From the NCBI RefSeq assembly GCF_000718775.1, contig NZ_JOCB01000053.1, positions 1 to 51,408 of the forward strand: a stretch of 51,408 bases of DNA, written 5' to 3'. The notes under the pieces were generated by a model. It did not search any database and was not told the DNA's origin. It was given only the letters and a program-made list of their open reading frames with translations. Numbering within the stretch: position 1 is the first letter of the stretch; each line of letters opens with the position of its first letter. The stretch comes from Streptomyces sp. NRRL S-31 (GTDB lineage: Bacteria; Actinomycetota; Actinomycetes; Streptomycetales; Streptomycetaceae). Of the stretch, positions 31,527 to 41,900 are shown one piece after another. The position numbers were made by a program, and so were the translations under genes.

Positions 31527-34500
31527 CCACAGGAGCCAGCGTGAAGTTCGACGCTCTGATCAACGAGGGCGAATACTTCCCGCCCTTCTACCTCGACGAG
31601 ATCCTGCCCAAGCAGCTGAAGAGCGGACGGCTCAAGGAGTGGGCGGCCGAGGAGCGCCAGGGCCGCCCCACGCCCCGCCAGGGCCTGCGGGACCTGACCG
31701 GTCCCTATCTCGGCGTGCGGCTCACCGTGGGCGGCGAGGCGGAGAAGCTCAATTTACTGCCCGATCCGGAGGGCATCGCCGCCCAGCAGGCGGCGGCCGA
31801 GGCGCTGAAGACACACAGCACCACGGAGGAACCGCCCGTCTTTCAGCCCGCCCCCGCCGCGCGCGCCTTCGGTGACGGTCCCGAGGGCGAGTGGCGGGCG
31901 AACCTGCATGCCTGGCACGGGCGCGTCCTCGACGCGCTCGGCTTCACCCCGCGCCGCCCCGGACACCTCACCGTGCACAGCGCAGCTGGCCCCGTCGCCG
32001 TACCCGTTGTCCACAGTGAGCCAGGCATCGCCGTGCTCACCGGTGGCTTCGCCGACGACATCGCCGGCACACGCGGCGACGGCTCCGCCAACCGCCTCGC
32101 TGTGCCCGTCCGCGTGGCCTCCGGCAAGACGCTGACCACGGTCACCGACCTCGCCGCCTGGCTGCTTGCCGCCGACAACGCGCCCCGCTACCTCCTGCTC
32201 CTCTTCGGTGGCGTCATGGTCCTCGCCGACCGGGAGAACTACGCGCGCGGCCGCCACCTGGCGGTCAGCCTGGAGACCGCCCTGCCCCGCAAGGGGGTCA
32301 AGGGCGCGTCGGCCGGCGAACTCGACGTCATCGCGTCCCTGTTCGGCGCGCCGTCCCTGCGCCCGGCCCGGGACGGCGGTGACGACGACATTGCGCGCCT
32401 GGTGGCCGAGTCCCGCGACCACTCAGTGGGAGTGACCAGCGATCTGCGAGAGGGCCTGAAGAAGTCCGTCCAGCTCATCGCCAACGAGGTCCTGGAACTC
32501 GCCGACAAGCAGGGCGTCAAGCCCGACGACCTGCCCGAATGGCTTCCGGACGCGCTCACCGAGCGGGACGCCCTGCCACGCCTGCTCACCAAGGAGTCGC
32601 TGCGCTACCTGTACCGCATCCTCTTCCTGCTGTACGCCGAGGCCCGTCCCGAGCTGGGCATCCTGCCGATGAAGAGCGAGGAGTACGTCCAGGGGTACAG
32701 CGTCGCCCGTCTGCGCGAGCTGGCGGTCCAGGAGAAGCTCTCCAGCGCCTCCCGAGACCGCCACCATTTCCACGACTCCCTGGAGCTGCTGTTCAGGAAG
32801 GTCTTCGAGGGTCACCCCGTGGCCGACACGATCACCTCCCGCGATGCCCTGCACGACCTCCCGGCCGAGAGCGCGGAGCTGTCCGAGGATGACGGGTACG
32901 AAGGCGTCCGCATCGAGGCCCTGAAATCACGGCTCTTCGACCCCAAGTCGATAAAGCTGGTCGACCAGGTGATCACGCACCCCGACGACATCGCCCCCGA
33001 CGGCACGGTCACCGATCAGCCCCGCCGCCTGGACCTGCGCCTGCGCAACAAGGTTCTGCACCAGGTGCTGCGCAACCTGACCGTCGTCGAAGGCCGGCGC
33101 GGCGGACGGGGCGGCTTCATCTCGTACGCCAACCTCAGCATCAACCATCTGGGGGCGGTGTACGAGGGCCTGATGTCCTACACCGGTTTCATCGCGGACG
33201 AACCGCTGTACGAGGTCGCCAAGGGCGGTGATCCCAGCGGCGGTTCGTGGCTGATCCGCGCGAGCCAGGTCGCCTCGGGGCGCTACCCGGACGGCCCCGG
33301 CGACAGCGTCTTCGTCAGCACGGAATTGAACCCCGAGACCGGCCGGCCCGTGCCGGTTCCGCACAAGGTCGGCTCGTACGTCTACCGCCTCGCCGGCCGC
33401 GACCGCCAGACCAGCGCCTCCTACTACACGCCGGAGTCCCTCACCCAGGCGACGGTGGAGCAGACCCTGCGCTTCCGCCTCGACGAGAGCGGCGAAGTCG
33501 ATCCGAAGGAGCCGGAGAAGGCGTGGGTCAACGCGGCCGATGTGCTGCGGTGGCGGGTCTGCGAACCGGCCCTCGGCTCCGGCGCGTTCCTCAACGAGGC
33601 CGTCAACCAGCTCGCGGAGCTGTACCTGCGGCTCGCCCAGCGCGAGCGGGGCGTGGAGATCGACCCCGAGGACTACCAGCGCGAGCTGCAGAAGGTGAAG
33701 GCGTACATCGCCCTGCACAACGCGTACGGCGTCGACCTGAACGAGACGGCCGTCGAACTCGCCGAGATCTCCCTCTGGCTGAACACCATGTATCAGGGCA
33801 TGAAGGCCCCTTGGTACGGCCTCCACCTCCACCGGGGCAACTCCCTGATCGGCGCGTCCCGCAAGGTCTACCCCGGCAACAGCCTGAGCAAGGGCGGCTG
33901 GCTGACGACGAAGGACCCGAAGAAGCCGAGGCATGTGCCACTGGGCGAGAAGCTCAAGGCCCGCGAGGTGCACCAGTTCCTGCTGCCCGCGATGGGCTGG
34001 GGCTCCATCGGCGAGAAGGTCGGCCTGCGCACGCTGAAGAAGGGGACGCCGGAGAAGACCGTCAAGGCGGTCGTCGACGGTGAGGTCGTCGACTGGCTGG
34101 AGCCGGAGCTGGTGGAAGCGCTGCGCAAGTGGCGGTCCGCCATGCGGCGCAATCCCAGGGGCGTGGCCAAGCGGACGGGGACGGGGAAGGCGAAGGCCGC
34201 CCCGAGGCCGGAGCGAGTGGCCGAGAAGGATGCCAGGTCGGGCCAGGGGACGTTCGACCTGGGCCTGGAGATCTGGGAGCCGCTGTCGTTCGACTTCGCC
34301 TCGGCGGACAGTGGTGGTGCCGGTCGTGGTGCCGCAGCCCGTACGGCCGCTGCGGCGGAGGACGACGACTGGGACAAGGTGAAGACGACGCAGACCGGAC
34401 GGCTGATCAAACTCGCCCGGCGTGTCGAGTACCTGTGGGAACTGGTCGTCATGCGGCTGAAGCTCTCCGAGCAGGAGATCGCGCGGCACGTGGACGTTTG

Positions 34501-37066
34501 GGGTACGACGGTCCCGCAGGACCGCAAGCGCCGGCGTGCGCCGATGGACCGGGACGCGGTCCTGGAGGCCCTGCACCGCAAGGGCAGCCCCTACTGGCGG
34601 CTCAAGCAGCTCATGAATGCCTGGTGCGCGCTGTGGTTTTGGCCGCTGGAGGAGATCGGCCTCCTCGACGGCACGGACCGGTTCGAGTACGCCCCGCACG
34701 GCGAGGACCTCACCGCGTTGCAGAAGGGCCACTCCGACCGGCGGGTCGCCCTCAAGTCCCTCGACGACTGGATCGAGTTCGCGGAGGCCGTGGTCGGCAA
34801 CGAGGACGCGTTCGCGGAGGAGGGCAAGCAGGTCTCCATCGTGTCCTTCGAGGGTGTCGAGGATCTGGAGGAGCTGGACGAGAAGGAGCGCGAGCTCGAC
34901 CGGAAGATGGTCGCGGGCCTGGCGTGGGCCCGGCCGGCGGATCTCGGGCACACGTTTCCGTGGTACGGGACGGTGGAGCGGGTCGCCAAGGACCGGGGCT
35001 TTTTCCACTGGGAGCTGGACTTCGCGCATGTTTTCGCGGAGGGCGGGTTTGACTTGATGGTGGGGAATCCGCCGTGGGTCAAGCAGGAGTGGAAGGAGAG
35101 CGGGGTCCTCGCCGAGTTCGAGCCGTGGTTCGAGCTGGCCGAGAAGCCGAGCAATGAGGCGTGGGCCGAGCGCAAGGCCGAGGTGATGGGGTGGTCTGGG
35201 GTTCGGCCGGCGTTCTTGGGTGAGCTGGCTGTTCATGCGGCGATGGCCGGGTTCTTCGCGTCGGTTGATACGTACCCGGAACTGGTGGGGACGCAGCCGG
35301 ACCTGTATCGGTCCTTCATGTTGCTGGGGTGGCGAGCCGCCGGTGAGCGGGGGACGGTCGGGTTGGTTCACCCTTCCACGCATTTGACGGGGGCGAAGGA
35401 GGGGCGTCTGCGGGCAGCGGCCTATCGGCACCTGCGGTTGCATGCGGACTTCGTGAACGCGCTGCATCTCTTCGCTCTACCCGTCGGACATACCACCCAT
35501 TTCAGCATCAATGTGTACGGCTGCGCACGTGACATTTCTTTCCAGCACCTGAGCTGGCTCGTGCACCCGCTTGTCCTCTCCCAGTCTGTGCGCCATGACG
35601 GTGTGGGTGCAGTGCCAGGCATCAAGCACCGCGATGCATGGGACTTGCGTCCGCATAAAGGTCGTGTCCTGACGGTGAATTGGCAGACGCTAGTCGAGTG
35701 GCAGAAGCTGGCTGGAGAAGACAACCCGCCTCCGGTGGAGGAGACCAAGGCTCTGTTTCCTGTCACGGTCGACGAGGAAGCGGCCATTGGTGCGCTCGCG
35801 AAGTGGTCGCACCGACTCGGTGCCCTTAACTCGCGCATCAGTCCGGGCTTCCACGAGAAGAATGACCGCACGGCGGGCTATTTCACCTGGGACCCTGGTC
35901 AGGCGAGGGACAACAGGGATGTCATCCTCCAGAGTTCGTTTATCGGTGTCGCAACGCCCTATTACAAGCAGCCGCCTGACGGTGGCTCAAAGGCTCCGCG
36001 CGATTTCGACACGTGGGCCCATGTGGACTTGGCCGTAGACGCCGTTCCACGCACGAACTACCGTCCCGCAGGTTCCCGCTCCCGGTTCGTCGACGCGCAG
36101 GACCGCTGGGTGGACCATGACCGGCTTGCACAGCTCTTGGGCGATCCGGCTGCGGTTGCGGCGGCGGAGGCTGACGTCAGGGCGGCGGATCTCGAGCTGG
36201 AGGGTGAGGAGTTCGACAAGGCTGTTGATGCGCTTCTGCACGCTGCAAGCATGCGGCCGTACTCGGAGTTCTACCGGGTGGCCTGGCGCCGTCAGATCGC
36301 CTCGAACACCGAGCGGAGCCTTTTCGCAGCCCTTGTTCCACCGGGACCCGTTCACGTCGACCTGGTGAACTCCCTAACACTGGCCAACGCCAGTGAGACC
36401 GTGCTGGCTGCGGGTTTCATGGCGGCGCTGCCCCTGGACTACTACCTGCGCGCCACCGGCCGAGGTGACCTCCGCATTGGTGAGGCCAAGACCCTTCCCG
36501 CCCCCACGCCAGGCCACCCCCTCACCCCTGCCCTGCTCCTCCGCACCCTCCGCCTCAACTGCCAGACCAATGCCTACGCCCGCCTCTGGGAGGAACTGTA
36601 CGACCCCGCCTGGCAGCAGGACACCTGGGCTGCGGGCAAGGCATGGCCCAAGGACACGCCCCCGCTCACCCAGGGCATCGGTCCCACCTGGACCCGCGAC
36701 ACGCCCCTCCGTACGGAGTTCTCCCGTCGCGCGGCCCTGATCGAGATCGACGCGCTTGTCGCCGTCTGGCTCGGGATCAGTGCCGAAGAGTTGGTGGCCA
36801 TGTACGACGCCAGGTTCCCCGTACTCCAGCAGTACGAGGAGAACATGTGGTTCGACGCCACGGGCCGCCGTATCGCCAAGGCACACCAGCAGCACGGGTA
36901 CGGCCAGCCCAAGGATGCCTGGAAGCAGCTGAGCTCGGCGGAGGGCTTCCCGGAGGAGTACAAGGTTCCGGACGGTTACACGGACCCCCTCTACCGGGCC
37001 CACCGCAAGGCCGAGATGCGCGCCGCCCACGACGAGTTCAGCCGTCGCCTGCGTGAGGCGGGCTGA
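31523..37066 (+). CDS. Very large adenine-specific DNA methyltransferase (DrmMI/PglX-like)
   Basis: 1847 residues from ATG 31523. Methylase motif I is CEPALGSGAFLNEAVNQL (about 680), motif IV is LMVGNPPWVKQEW (N1182), the NPPW form of N6-adenine enzymes. The 500 residues between them hold an unusual insertion including a basic segment (RNPRGVAKRTGTGKAKA, about 875) and YWRLKQLMNAWCALWFWPLEE. The first 650 residues are a large helical region (TKESLRYLYRILFLLYAEAR), and the tail from about 1260 should hold target recognition. No PD-(D/E)xK nuclease is evident. In BREX and DISARM such enzymes mark host DNA. It is longer than PglX (about 1200) and is followed by a terminator. Confidence 0.88.
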   Translation: MTTGASVKFDALINEGEYFPPFYLDEILPKQLKSGRLKEWAAEERQGRPTPRQGLRDLTGPYLGVRLTVGGEAEKLNLLPDPEGIAAQQAAAEALKTHSTTEEPPVFQPAPAARAFGDGPEGEWRANLHAWHGRVLDALGFTPRRPGHLTVHSAAGPVAVPVVHSEPGIAVLTGGFADDIAGTRGDGSANRLAVPVRVASGKTLTTVTDLAAWLLAADNAPRYLLLLFGGVMVLADRENYARGRHLAVSLETALPRKGVKGASAGELDVIASLFGAPSLRPARDGGDDDIARLVAESRDHSVGVTSDLREGLKKSVQLIANEVLELADKQGVKPDDLPEWLPDALTERDALPRLLTKESLRYLYRILFLLYAEARPELGILPMKSEEYVQGYSVARLRELAVQEKLSSASRDRHHFHDSLELLFRKVFEGHPVADTITSRDALHDLPAESAELSEDDGYEGVRIEALKSRLFDPKSIKLVDQVITHPDDIAPDGTVTDQPRRLDLRLRNKVLHQVLRNLTVVEGRRGGRGGFISYANLSINHLGAVYEGLMSYTGFIADEPLYEVAKGGDPSGGSWLIRASQVASGRYPDGPGDSVFVSTELNPETGRPVPVPHKVGSYVYRLAGRDRQTSASYYTPESLTQATVEQTLRFRLDESGEVDPKEPEKAWVNAADVLRWRVCEPALGSGAFLNEAVNQLAELYLRLAQRERGVEIDPEDYQRELQKVKAYIALHNAYGVDLNETAVELAEISLWLNTMYQGMKAPWYGLHLHRGNSLIGASRKVYPGNSLSKGGWLTTKDPKKPRHVPLGEKLKAREVHQFLLPAMGWGSIGEKVGLRTLKKGTPEKTVKAVVDGEVVDWLEPELVEALRKWRSAMRRNPRGVAKRTGTGKAKAAPRPERVAEKDARSGQGTFDLGLEIWEPLSFDFASADSGGAGRGAAARTAAAAEDDDWDKVKTTQTGRLIKLARRVEYLWELVVMRLKLSEQEIARHVDVWGTTVPQDRKRRRAPMDRDAVLEALHRKGSPYWRLKQLMNAWCALWFWPLEEIGLLDGTDRFEYAPHGEDLTALQKGHSDRRVALKSLDDWIEFAEAVVGNEDAFAEEGKQVSIVSFEGVEDLEELDEKERELDRKMVAGLAWARPADLGHTFPWYGTVERVAKDRGFFHWELDFAHVFAEGGFDLMVGNPPWVKQEWKESGVLAEFEPWFELAEKPSNEAWAERKAEVMGWSGVRPAFLGELAVHAAMAGFFASVDTYPELVGTQPDLYRSFMLLGWRAAGERGTVGLVHPSTHLTGAKEGRLRAAAYRHLRLHADFVNALHLFALPVGHTTHFSINVYGCARDISFQHLSWLVHPLVLSQSVRHDGVGAVPGIKHRDAWDLRPHKGRVLTVNWQTLVEWQKLAGEDNPPPVEETKALFPVTVDEEAAIGALAKWSHRLGALNSRISPGFHEKNDRTAGYFTWDPGQARDNRDVILQSSFIGVATPYYKQPPDGGSKAPRDFDTWAHVDLAVDAVPRTNYRPAGSRSRFVDAQDRWVDHDRLAQLLGDPAAVAAAEADVRAADLELEGEEFDKAVDALLHAASMRPYSEFYRVAWRRQIASNTERSLFAALVPPGPVHVDLVNSLTLANASETVLAAGFMAALPLDYYLRATGRGDLRIGEAKTLPAPTPGHPLTPALLLRTLRLNCQTNAYARLWEELYDPAWQQDTWAAGKAWPKDTPPLTQGIGPTWTRDTPLRTEFSRRAALIEIDALVAVWLGISAEELVAMYDARFPVLQQYEENMWFDATGRRIAKAHQQHGYGQPKDAWKQLSSAEGFPEEYKVPDGYTDPLYRAHRKAEMRAAHDEFSRRLREAG

Positions 37067-37079
37067 CCGCGCGTACACA

Positions 37080-37122
37080 CGAGAGCCCTGCCAGCCTCCG
37101 AGAGGAACCGGCAGGGCTCTCG
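37080..37122 (+). terminator. Terminator after the methyltransferase gene
   Basis: A perfect 13-bp stem, CGAGAGCCCTGCC with GGCAGGGCTCTCG, 14 bases after the stop. It separates the helicase-methyltransferase unit from the distal helicase unit. Confidence 0.75.
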
Positions 37123-37136
37123 CGCACGTGCGAGTC

Positions 37137-37520
37137 TCAGACGCCCGACTCCGACACCGCCAAGCCGACGAACCCCGCCCACGCCTCACGCGACACCGTG
37201 TGGACAGGCCCAGCGACGACCTTGGAGTCCCGGACGTGCACAGCGGCCGTACCGGCCACTACCTCCGCGCAATCGCCACCCTCAGCTCCGCCGCCCGGTC
37301 GATCGTCCGCGGTGACGGAATCCTCCGCCCCTGCTCGAACGACGCGACCGTCCGTCGCCGTCCAGTACCCGAGCCGCTTGCCGAACTCCGTCCGGTCCAA
37401 ACCGGCCCGCACCCTCAGCGTCTTCATGGTCTGCCCGAACGCGACGACGACGCCCTCCCCCGCCTTGCCCGCCGCCCGATCGCCGGAGGTCGAGGCCCCG
37501 TCGCTCGCCTGCTCCGTCAT
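37137..37520 (-). pseudogene. Broken XRE/DUF397 regulator pair
   Basis: From ATG 37520 the frame encodes an XRE helix-turn-helix start (FGQTMKTLRVRAGLDRTEF, GKRLGY). A four-base duplication (CCGT twice at 37348-37355 on the plus strand) then shifts the frame. With one copy removed the reading continues TVASFEQGRRIPSPRTIDRA, the expected second half of the domain, and stops soon after. The original frame instead runs into the C-terminal half of a DUF397 protein (GGDCAEVVAGTAAVHVRDSK, VSREAWAGFVGLA). Both partner genes are therefore incomplete. These pairs are common Streptomyces developmental regulators. Confidence 0.7.
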
Positions 37521-37670
37521 CACCGACCACCGCCTCCCCGGCCCAACGCCCCCACAGGGAACGCCGTTACGCCACGCGCCTCGTACACGGCACCGCACCG
37601 CGCGTGCACCCCGGCCACGTCAGCGCGACACCACTGGTCACGCTACGCGACCAAAGGAATCGTTGGCGGC

Positions 37671-38179
37671 ATGACGAGCAAACCCGCTACCTCCACCAGC
37701 ACCTCCCCACGCAGCCCGATCAGCGATCACTTGGCGACCGGCACCGTCCCTGGCCACCGCCGCACCTTCGCCATGCGCTTCACCTCCTCCCTGCGCGGTG
37801 CCCGCCTCGCCCGCCGTCTCGCGGTAGTGCGTCTCGACGCCTGGGGCATCCCCTGTGGCGCCCGGGCCCACGACGACCTCACCCTGATCGTCGCCGAGCT
37901 CACCACGAACGCCGTACAGCACGGACACATCCCCGGCCGCGACTTCCACTTCCGCCTGGACGCGGCACCCGACGGCCGCACGGTCAGGTGGAGGTCACCG
38001 ACACTCGCGCCGAGTGGTTACCGCGCGTCCCCGCCCCCACCGCAGTCGCCCAGGAGCACCCCGGCCTCGACGAGAGGGGGAACGGCCTACTCTTCGTGTC
38101 CCACCTGGCCGCCCGCTGGGACTGGCATCCCCGCCTCGACGGACCGGGCAAGACGGTCTGGGCGGAGTACGCCCTGTAA
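37671..38179 (+). pseudogene. Frameshifted RsbW-like ATP-binding protein (HATPase_c_2)
   Basis: ATG 37671. The N-box AELTTNAVQHGHIPG is in the first frame. Just after GRTVR, near 37986-37990, one base is missing, and the rest of the domain continues in the next frame: VEVTDTRAEWLP (G1 box) and GNGLLFVSHLAARWDW (G2 box), ending WAEYAL at 38179. Restoring one G would give a normal protein of about 170 residues. A sequencing error cannot be excluded, but the neighbouring regulator pair is also broken. Intact homologues are anti-sigma-type kinases. Confidence 0.75.
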
Positions 38180-38200
38180 GCGATCGAAACGCCCCCGCTC

Positions 38201-38217
38201 ATGTACATCTGCTACAT
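38201..38217. promoter_or_regulatory. Likely operator of the toxin-antitoxin pair
   Basis: ATGTA-N7-TACAT inverted repeat ending seven bases before the antitoxin ATG; Phd/YefM-type antitoxins usually repress their own promoter through such a site. Confidence 0.45.
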
Positions 38218-38224
38218 TCATGAC

Positions 38225-38506
38225 ATGAGTGAGCCGGTAATCGAGTCCATGGCCGAGGTCCGTAACCACCTCGCCGACGTCATCGACCGTGCCCGCCGGG
38301 AGGAGACTCCGACGATCATCACCCGGCGCGGCAAGCAGGAAGCCGTCGTGATCGACATCGAGGAGTACCAGCGGCTGCGCCGGCTCGCCGAGGAGACGGA
38401 GGATGCCTGGCTGAACCGGCTGGCCGACGAGGCCGAGTCCGAGGGGACGGAAGGGTCCGTCTCGCTCGAGGAGATGGCCGCCATGCTCCGCGACCGTCAG
38501 GCCTGA
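38225..38506 (+). CDS. Phd/YefM-family antitoxin
   Basis: 93 residues from ATG 38225 (MSEPVIESMAEVRNHLADVI); an upstream ATG at 38201 lies in the operator and would give an unlikely leader. The N-terminal DNA-binding fold is typical: AEVRNHLADVIDRARREETP, TIITRRGKQEAVVIDIEEYQRL. The C-terminal acidic tail (WLNRLADEAESEGTEGSVSL) would wrap the toxin. It precedes the RelE-type toxin by six bases. Confidence 0.9.
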   Translation: MSEPVIESMAEVRNHLADVIDRARREETPTIITRRGKQEAVVIDIEEYQRLRRLAEETEDAWLNRLADEAESEGTEGSVSLEEMAAMLRDRQA

Positions 38507-38512
38507 CCGCCC

Positions 38513-38794
38513 ATGGGCCATGTCACTCGCTTCACACCGCACGCCCAGCGGGACCTGCTCAAGATCCCGCGCCCGGATGCCCTCCGGATCCTGTACCGCC
38601 TCACCGAACTGCAGAAGGCGATGGACTCGGGCGACACCGCGGGCTTCGACATCAAGGCCCTGCAGGGGCACAGCGCGCGATGGCGGCTGAGAGTAGGCGA
38701 CTATCGCGTCGTCTACACGGTCGAGGACGGTCAATTGATCGTGTGGGTCCTGGCCGTCGGCAATCGCCGAGAGATCTACCGTCAGATCCCCTGA
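38513..38794 (+). CDS. RelE/ParE-family toxin
   Basis: 93 residues from ATG 38513. The small RelE fold is clear: VTRFTPHAQRDLLKIPRPDA, LQGHSARWRLRVGDYRVVYTV, VWVLAVGNRREIYRQ. Conserved basic residues (Arg in RWRLRVGDYR) and the terminal NRREIYR segment suggest an intact mRNA interferase, kept in check by the preceding antitoxin. The pair sits between the methyltransferase and the giant helicase and could stabilise the island or act as an abortive-infection module (inference). Confidence 0.9.
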   Translation: MGHVTRFTPHAQRDLLKIPRPDALRILYRLTELQKAMDSGDTAGFDIKALQGHSARWRLRVGDYRVVYTVEDGQLIVWVLAVGNRREIYRQIP

Positions 38795-38871
38795 GCCCGC
38801 CGAAGGCCTTCAGCCCTCCGATCCTGCCGAACGCGGCGGCGTTGTCGGACCCCCGCCGTAGAGTGGAACGT

Positions 38872-38885
38872 GATCGATTTCGATC
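38872..38885. promoter_or_regulatory. Perfect palindrome upstream of the giant helicase
   Basis: GATCGA-TT-TCGATC, 42 bases before the ATG at 38928 and eight bases after a possible -10 (TAGAGT, 38859-38864). It could be a repressor site at the transcription start; it also contains two GATC sites that DNA methylation could affect. Confidence 0.4.
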
Positions 38886-38927
38886 GGTCGACGGGACGGG
38901 AACGGGAGACGGGGGCCACAGCGCGTC

Positions 38928-41900
38928 ATGAGACCGACACTGGCCGCGCAGACACTGCGTGACACCACAGTTGAGTACCTGACCACGACCTTCGCACTGG
39001 CTGAGCCCGACACCCAGGACGCCCTGGAGGCCTTCCTCACCGACCCGGCGGACGGCCTCTTCCGGGGGCCGTATCTGCGCCTGCGGCGGCCTTTCCGGCC
39101 CGCGGCGGACGGCTGGCAGCGGCACCTGGACTGGTATCCGGCGGACTTCCCGGTGCCGTACGCGCATCAGGCCGAGGCGTTCGCCCGGCTGACGAGCAAG
39201 GACGGGCACCGGCCGCAGCCGACCCTGGTCACCACCGGTACGGGTTCCGGCAAGACCGAGTCCTTCCTCATCCCCGTCCTCGACCACTGCCGGCGGGCGA
39301 AAGCGGCCGGGCGGTTCGGCGTCAAGGCCGTTCTGCTGTATCCGATGAACGCGCTCGCCGGCGACCAGGCAGACCGGCTCGGCGACCTGCTCGACAAGGA
39401 TCCCTGGCTGAGCGAGGTCACGGCGGGGCTGTACATCGGCGAGGCATCCGCGCGCGGCAGCTCGCCGTACGGGCGGGTGGAGGTGGACCGCGCCGAGATC
39501 CGCCGCAACCCGCCGGACATCCTCATCACCAACTACAAGATGCTGGACCTGCTGCTCCAGCGGCAGCAGGACGCCCCGCTGTGGCGGGATGCCGACCTCG
39601 CCTACGTCGTCATCGACGAGTTCCACACGTACGACGGCGCCCAGGGCACCGACGTCGCCATGCTGCTGCGGCGCCTCGCGGCCGTCGTGGGCGCCGCCGA
39701 GAAGGGGCGCCCGCTGGGGTCCATCTGCCCGGTCGCGACCTCGGCGACCCTCGGGTCCGGCAGCTCCGTCGGCGGCACCCGGGCCATGCTGGACGTTGCC
39801 TCCCAGGTGTTCGGGACGCGGTTCCCGGACGACGCGGTGGTGGGGGAGGACCGGCGGGACGTGGAGGAGTTCCTCTCCCCGGTCGACCGCTCGCTGCCGC
39901 TGCCGACCCCGGACGAACTCGTACGCCTGCCCGACCCGGCGCGGTTCCCCGACGGGCTGGATGCCGTCGCCCGAGCCACCGTCGGCTGCGACACGTCCGA
40001 TCCGCGCGAGCTGGGGCGACGGTTGCTGGCCCACCCCTACACCCATGCCCTGCTGCGGGCGAAGGACGGTCCGCTGACCGCCGCCGAGGCACTGGAGGCG
40101 TTTCCGGACGCGTCCGCCTGGCGCGGCGTGGCCGTACAGGACCCGCCGACCGCCGCCGCCGCTCTCGCCCGGTTCGTGGCGCTCGTCTCCGTGGCGCGCG
40201 AGCCGAAGTCACCGGACGGCAAGGACCGGCCGCTGCTGCTGGTGGAGACCCATCTGTGGCTGCGCGCGCTCTCCCGTGTGCTGCGGTTCGTCGCGCCCGA
40301 GCCGGTGTTCTCCTGGGCGGACACCGACCAGGCCGCACTCGCCGAGGACAACCGCGTCGGGCAGGACCGTGCGGACGCCGAGCGGCACGCCGTGGCCGTG
40401 GCCGCGCAGACCGAGCGGCGGCGGCGCGTGCAGCGCTCCGGGCGGCTGCCGGCCGCCTATTGCCGCCACTGCGGGCGCTCCGGCTGGGCGGCGATCTGCC
40501 CCGACCGCAACCCGCTGAACCTGGTGCACGCGCCGGACGAGATCTACCGCGCCAGCGTGGCCCGCGGCGCCGCCAAGGGCCGGGTGCGGGCGATGATCGC
40601 CGCCACCCCGGCCGAGGCGGCGGAGCAGGCCCGCGCCACGCTGGCCCGCCGGGCCGCCCGGCGTGCCCGCAGGGGTGCCGCGCACGACGCGACGCTGCTG
40701 GTCCTGGAGGACAACGGCAGGGCCCTGCGACGGCTCGACCCCGACGAGGTCCTGCGCGACGACGACAGCGTCGCCGCGGCACCCGAGAACGGCGTGTACG
40801 TGTGGACCTGGTTCGATAATCAGGAACAGAGCGAGTACGCCCAGCAGGACCGCTGCCCGGCCTGCGGGCAGTCCCAGGGCATCCGCTTCCTCGGTGCCGG
40901 TGTCGCCCCGCTCGCCTCGGTGGTCGTCACCCAGCTGTTCACCGGCGGAGAGCTGCCCGACCGGGACGAGGAGGGGCGGGACCGCCGGAAGACGCTGATC
41001 TTCAACGATTCCGTGCAGGACGCGGCCCACCGCGCCGGTTTCGTCGCCAGCCGCTCATGGAAGTTCTCCCTGCGTTCCCTCATCCACGAGCAGCTGTCCG
41101 TACGGATGCGGGACAGCGAGGAGTTCGCGGCCGACGGTGTCCCGCTGAACGAGCTGATCTCCGCCCTGGTGAGCCGTGCCGCCGTCCAGGAGGAGCGGCT
41201 GCTCTCCTCCGTCGTGCCACCCGACCTGCACGACATGGACCCGGTCAAGCGTCTCCTCGCGGGGCGCAAACGCATCCCGGAGTCCACCTGGGAGCTGGTC
41301 GGCGAGCGCCTCGCCTTCAACACCCTCCTCGAGTTCGGCCTGCACTCGCGCCTCGGACGCACACTGGAGCTCACCCGCACGGTCGCGGCCGAGGTCCATC
41401 TGCCCGACCCGGAGGCCGCCGCCAAGGCAGCTGACGCCCTCTTCGAGGTCCAGCTGAGCAAGGCGCTGCCGGGCGCCGCGGACGCGGACGCCGGAACGCA
41501 GGGAGTCGTCCTTCCCGAGACGCACAGCCCGGAGCGCCTGCGCTACTTCGAGGGCTATGTGCGCGGACTGCTGGAACACCTCCGGCACAACGGTGGCATC
41601 CACCACGTCTGGTTGGACACGTTCATAGACGAGGAAGGCCGCGGCCGCTACCCGCACCTCACCACTCTCCGCGCTCCCGGCATGCCGGCCTTCGGCCGCA
41701 ACTCGGAAGCCCCCGCCTTCGTCTTGGTCGGAGCCCGCAGCGGCCGCACCGACTTCGAGCGGGCCGACAGCCGGGACAGCTGGTACGTGGACTTCACCCA
41801 GCGGTGCCTCGGCCTGGACCGGGAGGCAGCACAGGAGTATGTGGCGGACCTGCTGCGGGAACTGTCCCGTGAGAGCATCGGCGTCCTGGCCCGGCGGCGT

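Noticed and set aside
31523..37066. BREX system, suggested by the PglX-like methyltransferase and a kinase
   Set aside because: No PglZ phosphatase, BrxC/PglY ATPase, BrxA, BrxB or Lon-like gene is present; the DrmD-type SNF2 partner points to a DISARM-like origin instead.
37053..38228. A single plus-strand gene across the whole regulator interval
   Set aside because: Only the part from 37671 has a recognisable domain, and that domain changes frame near 37988; the rest is antisense to the XRE/DUF397 relic.
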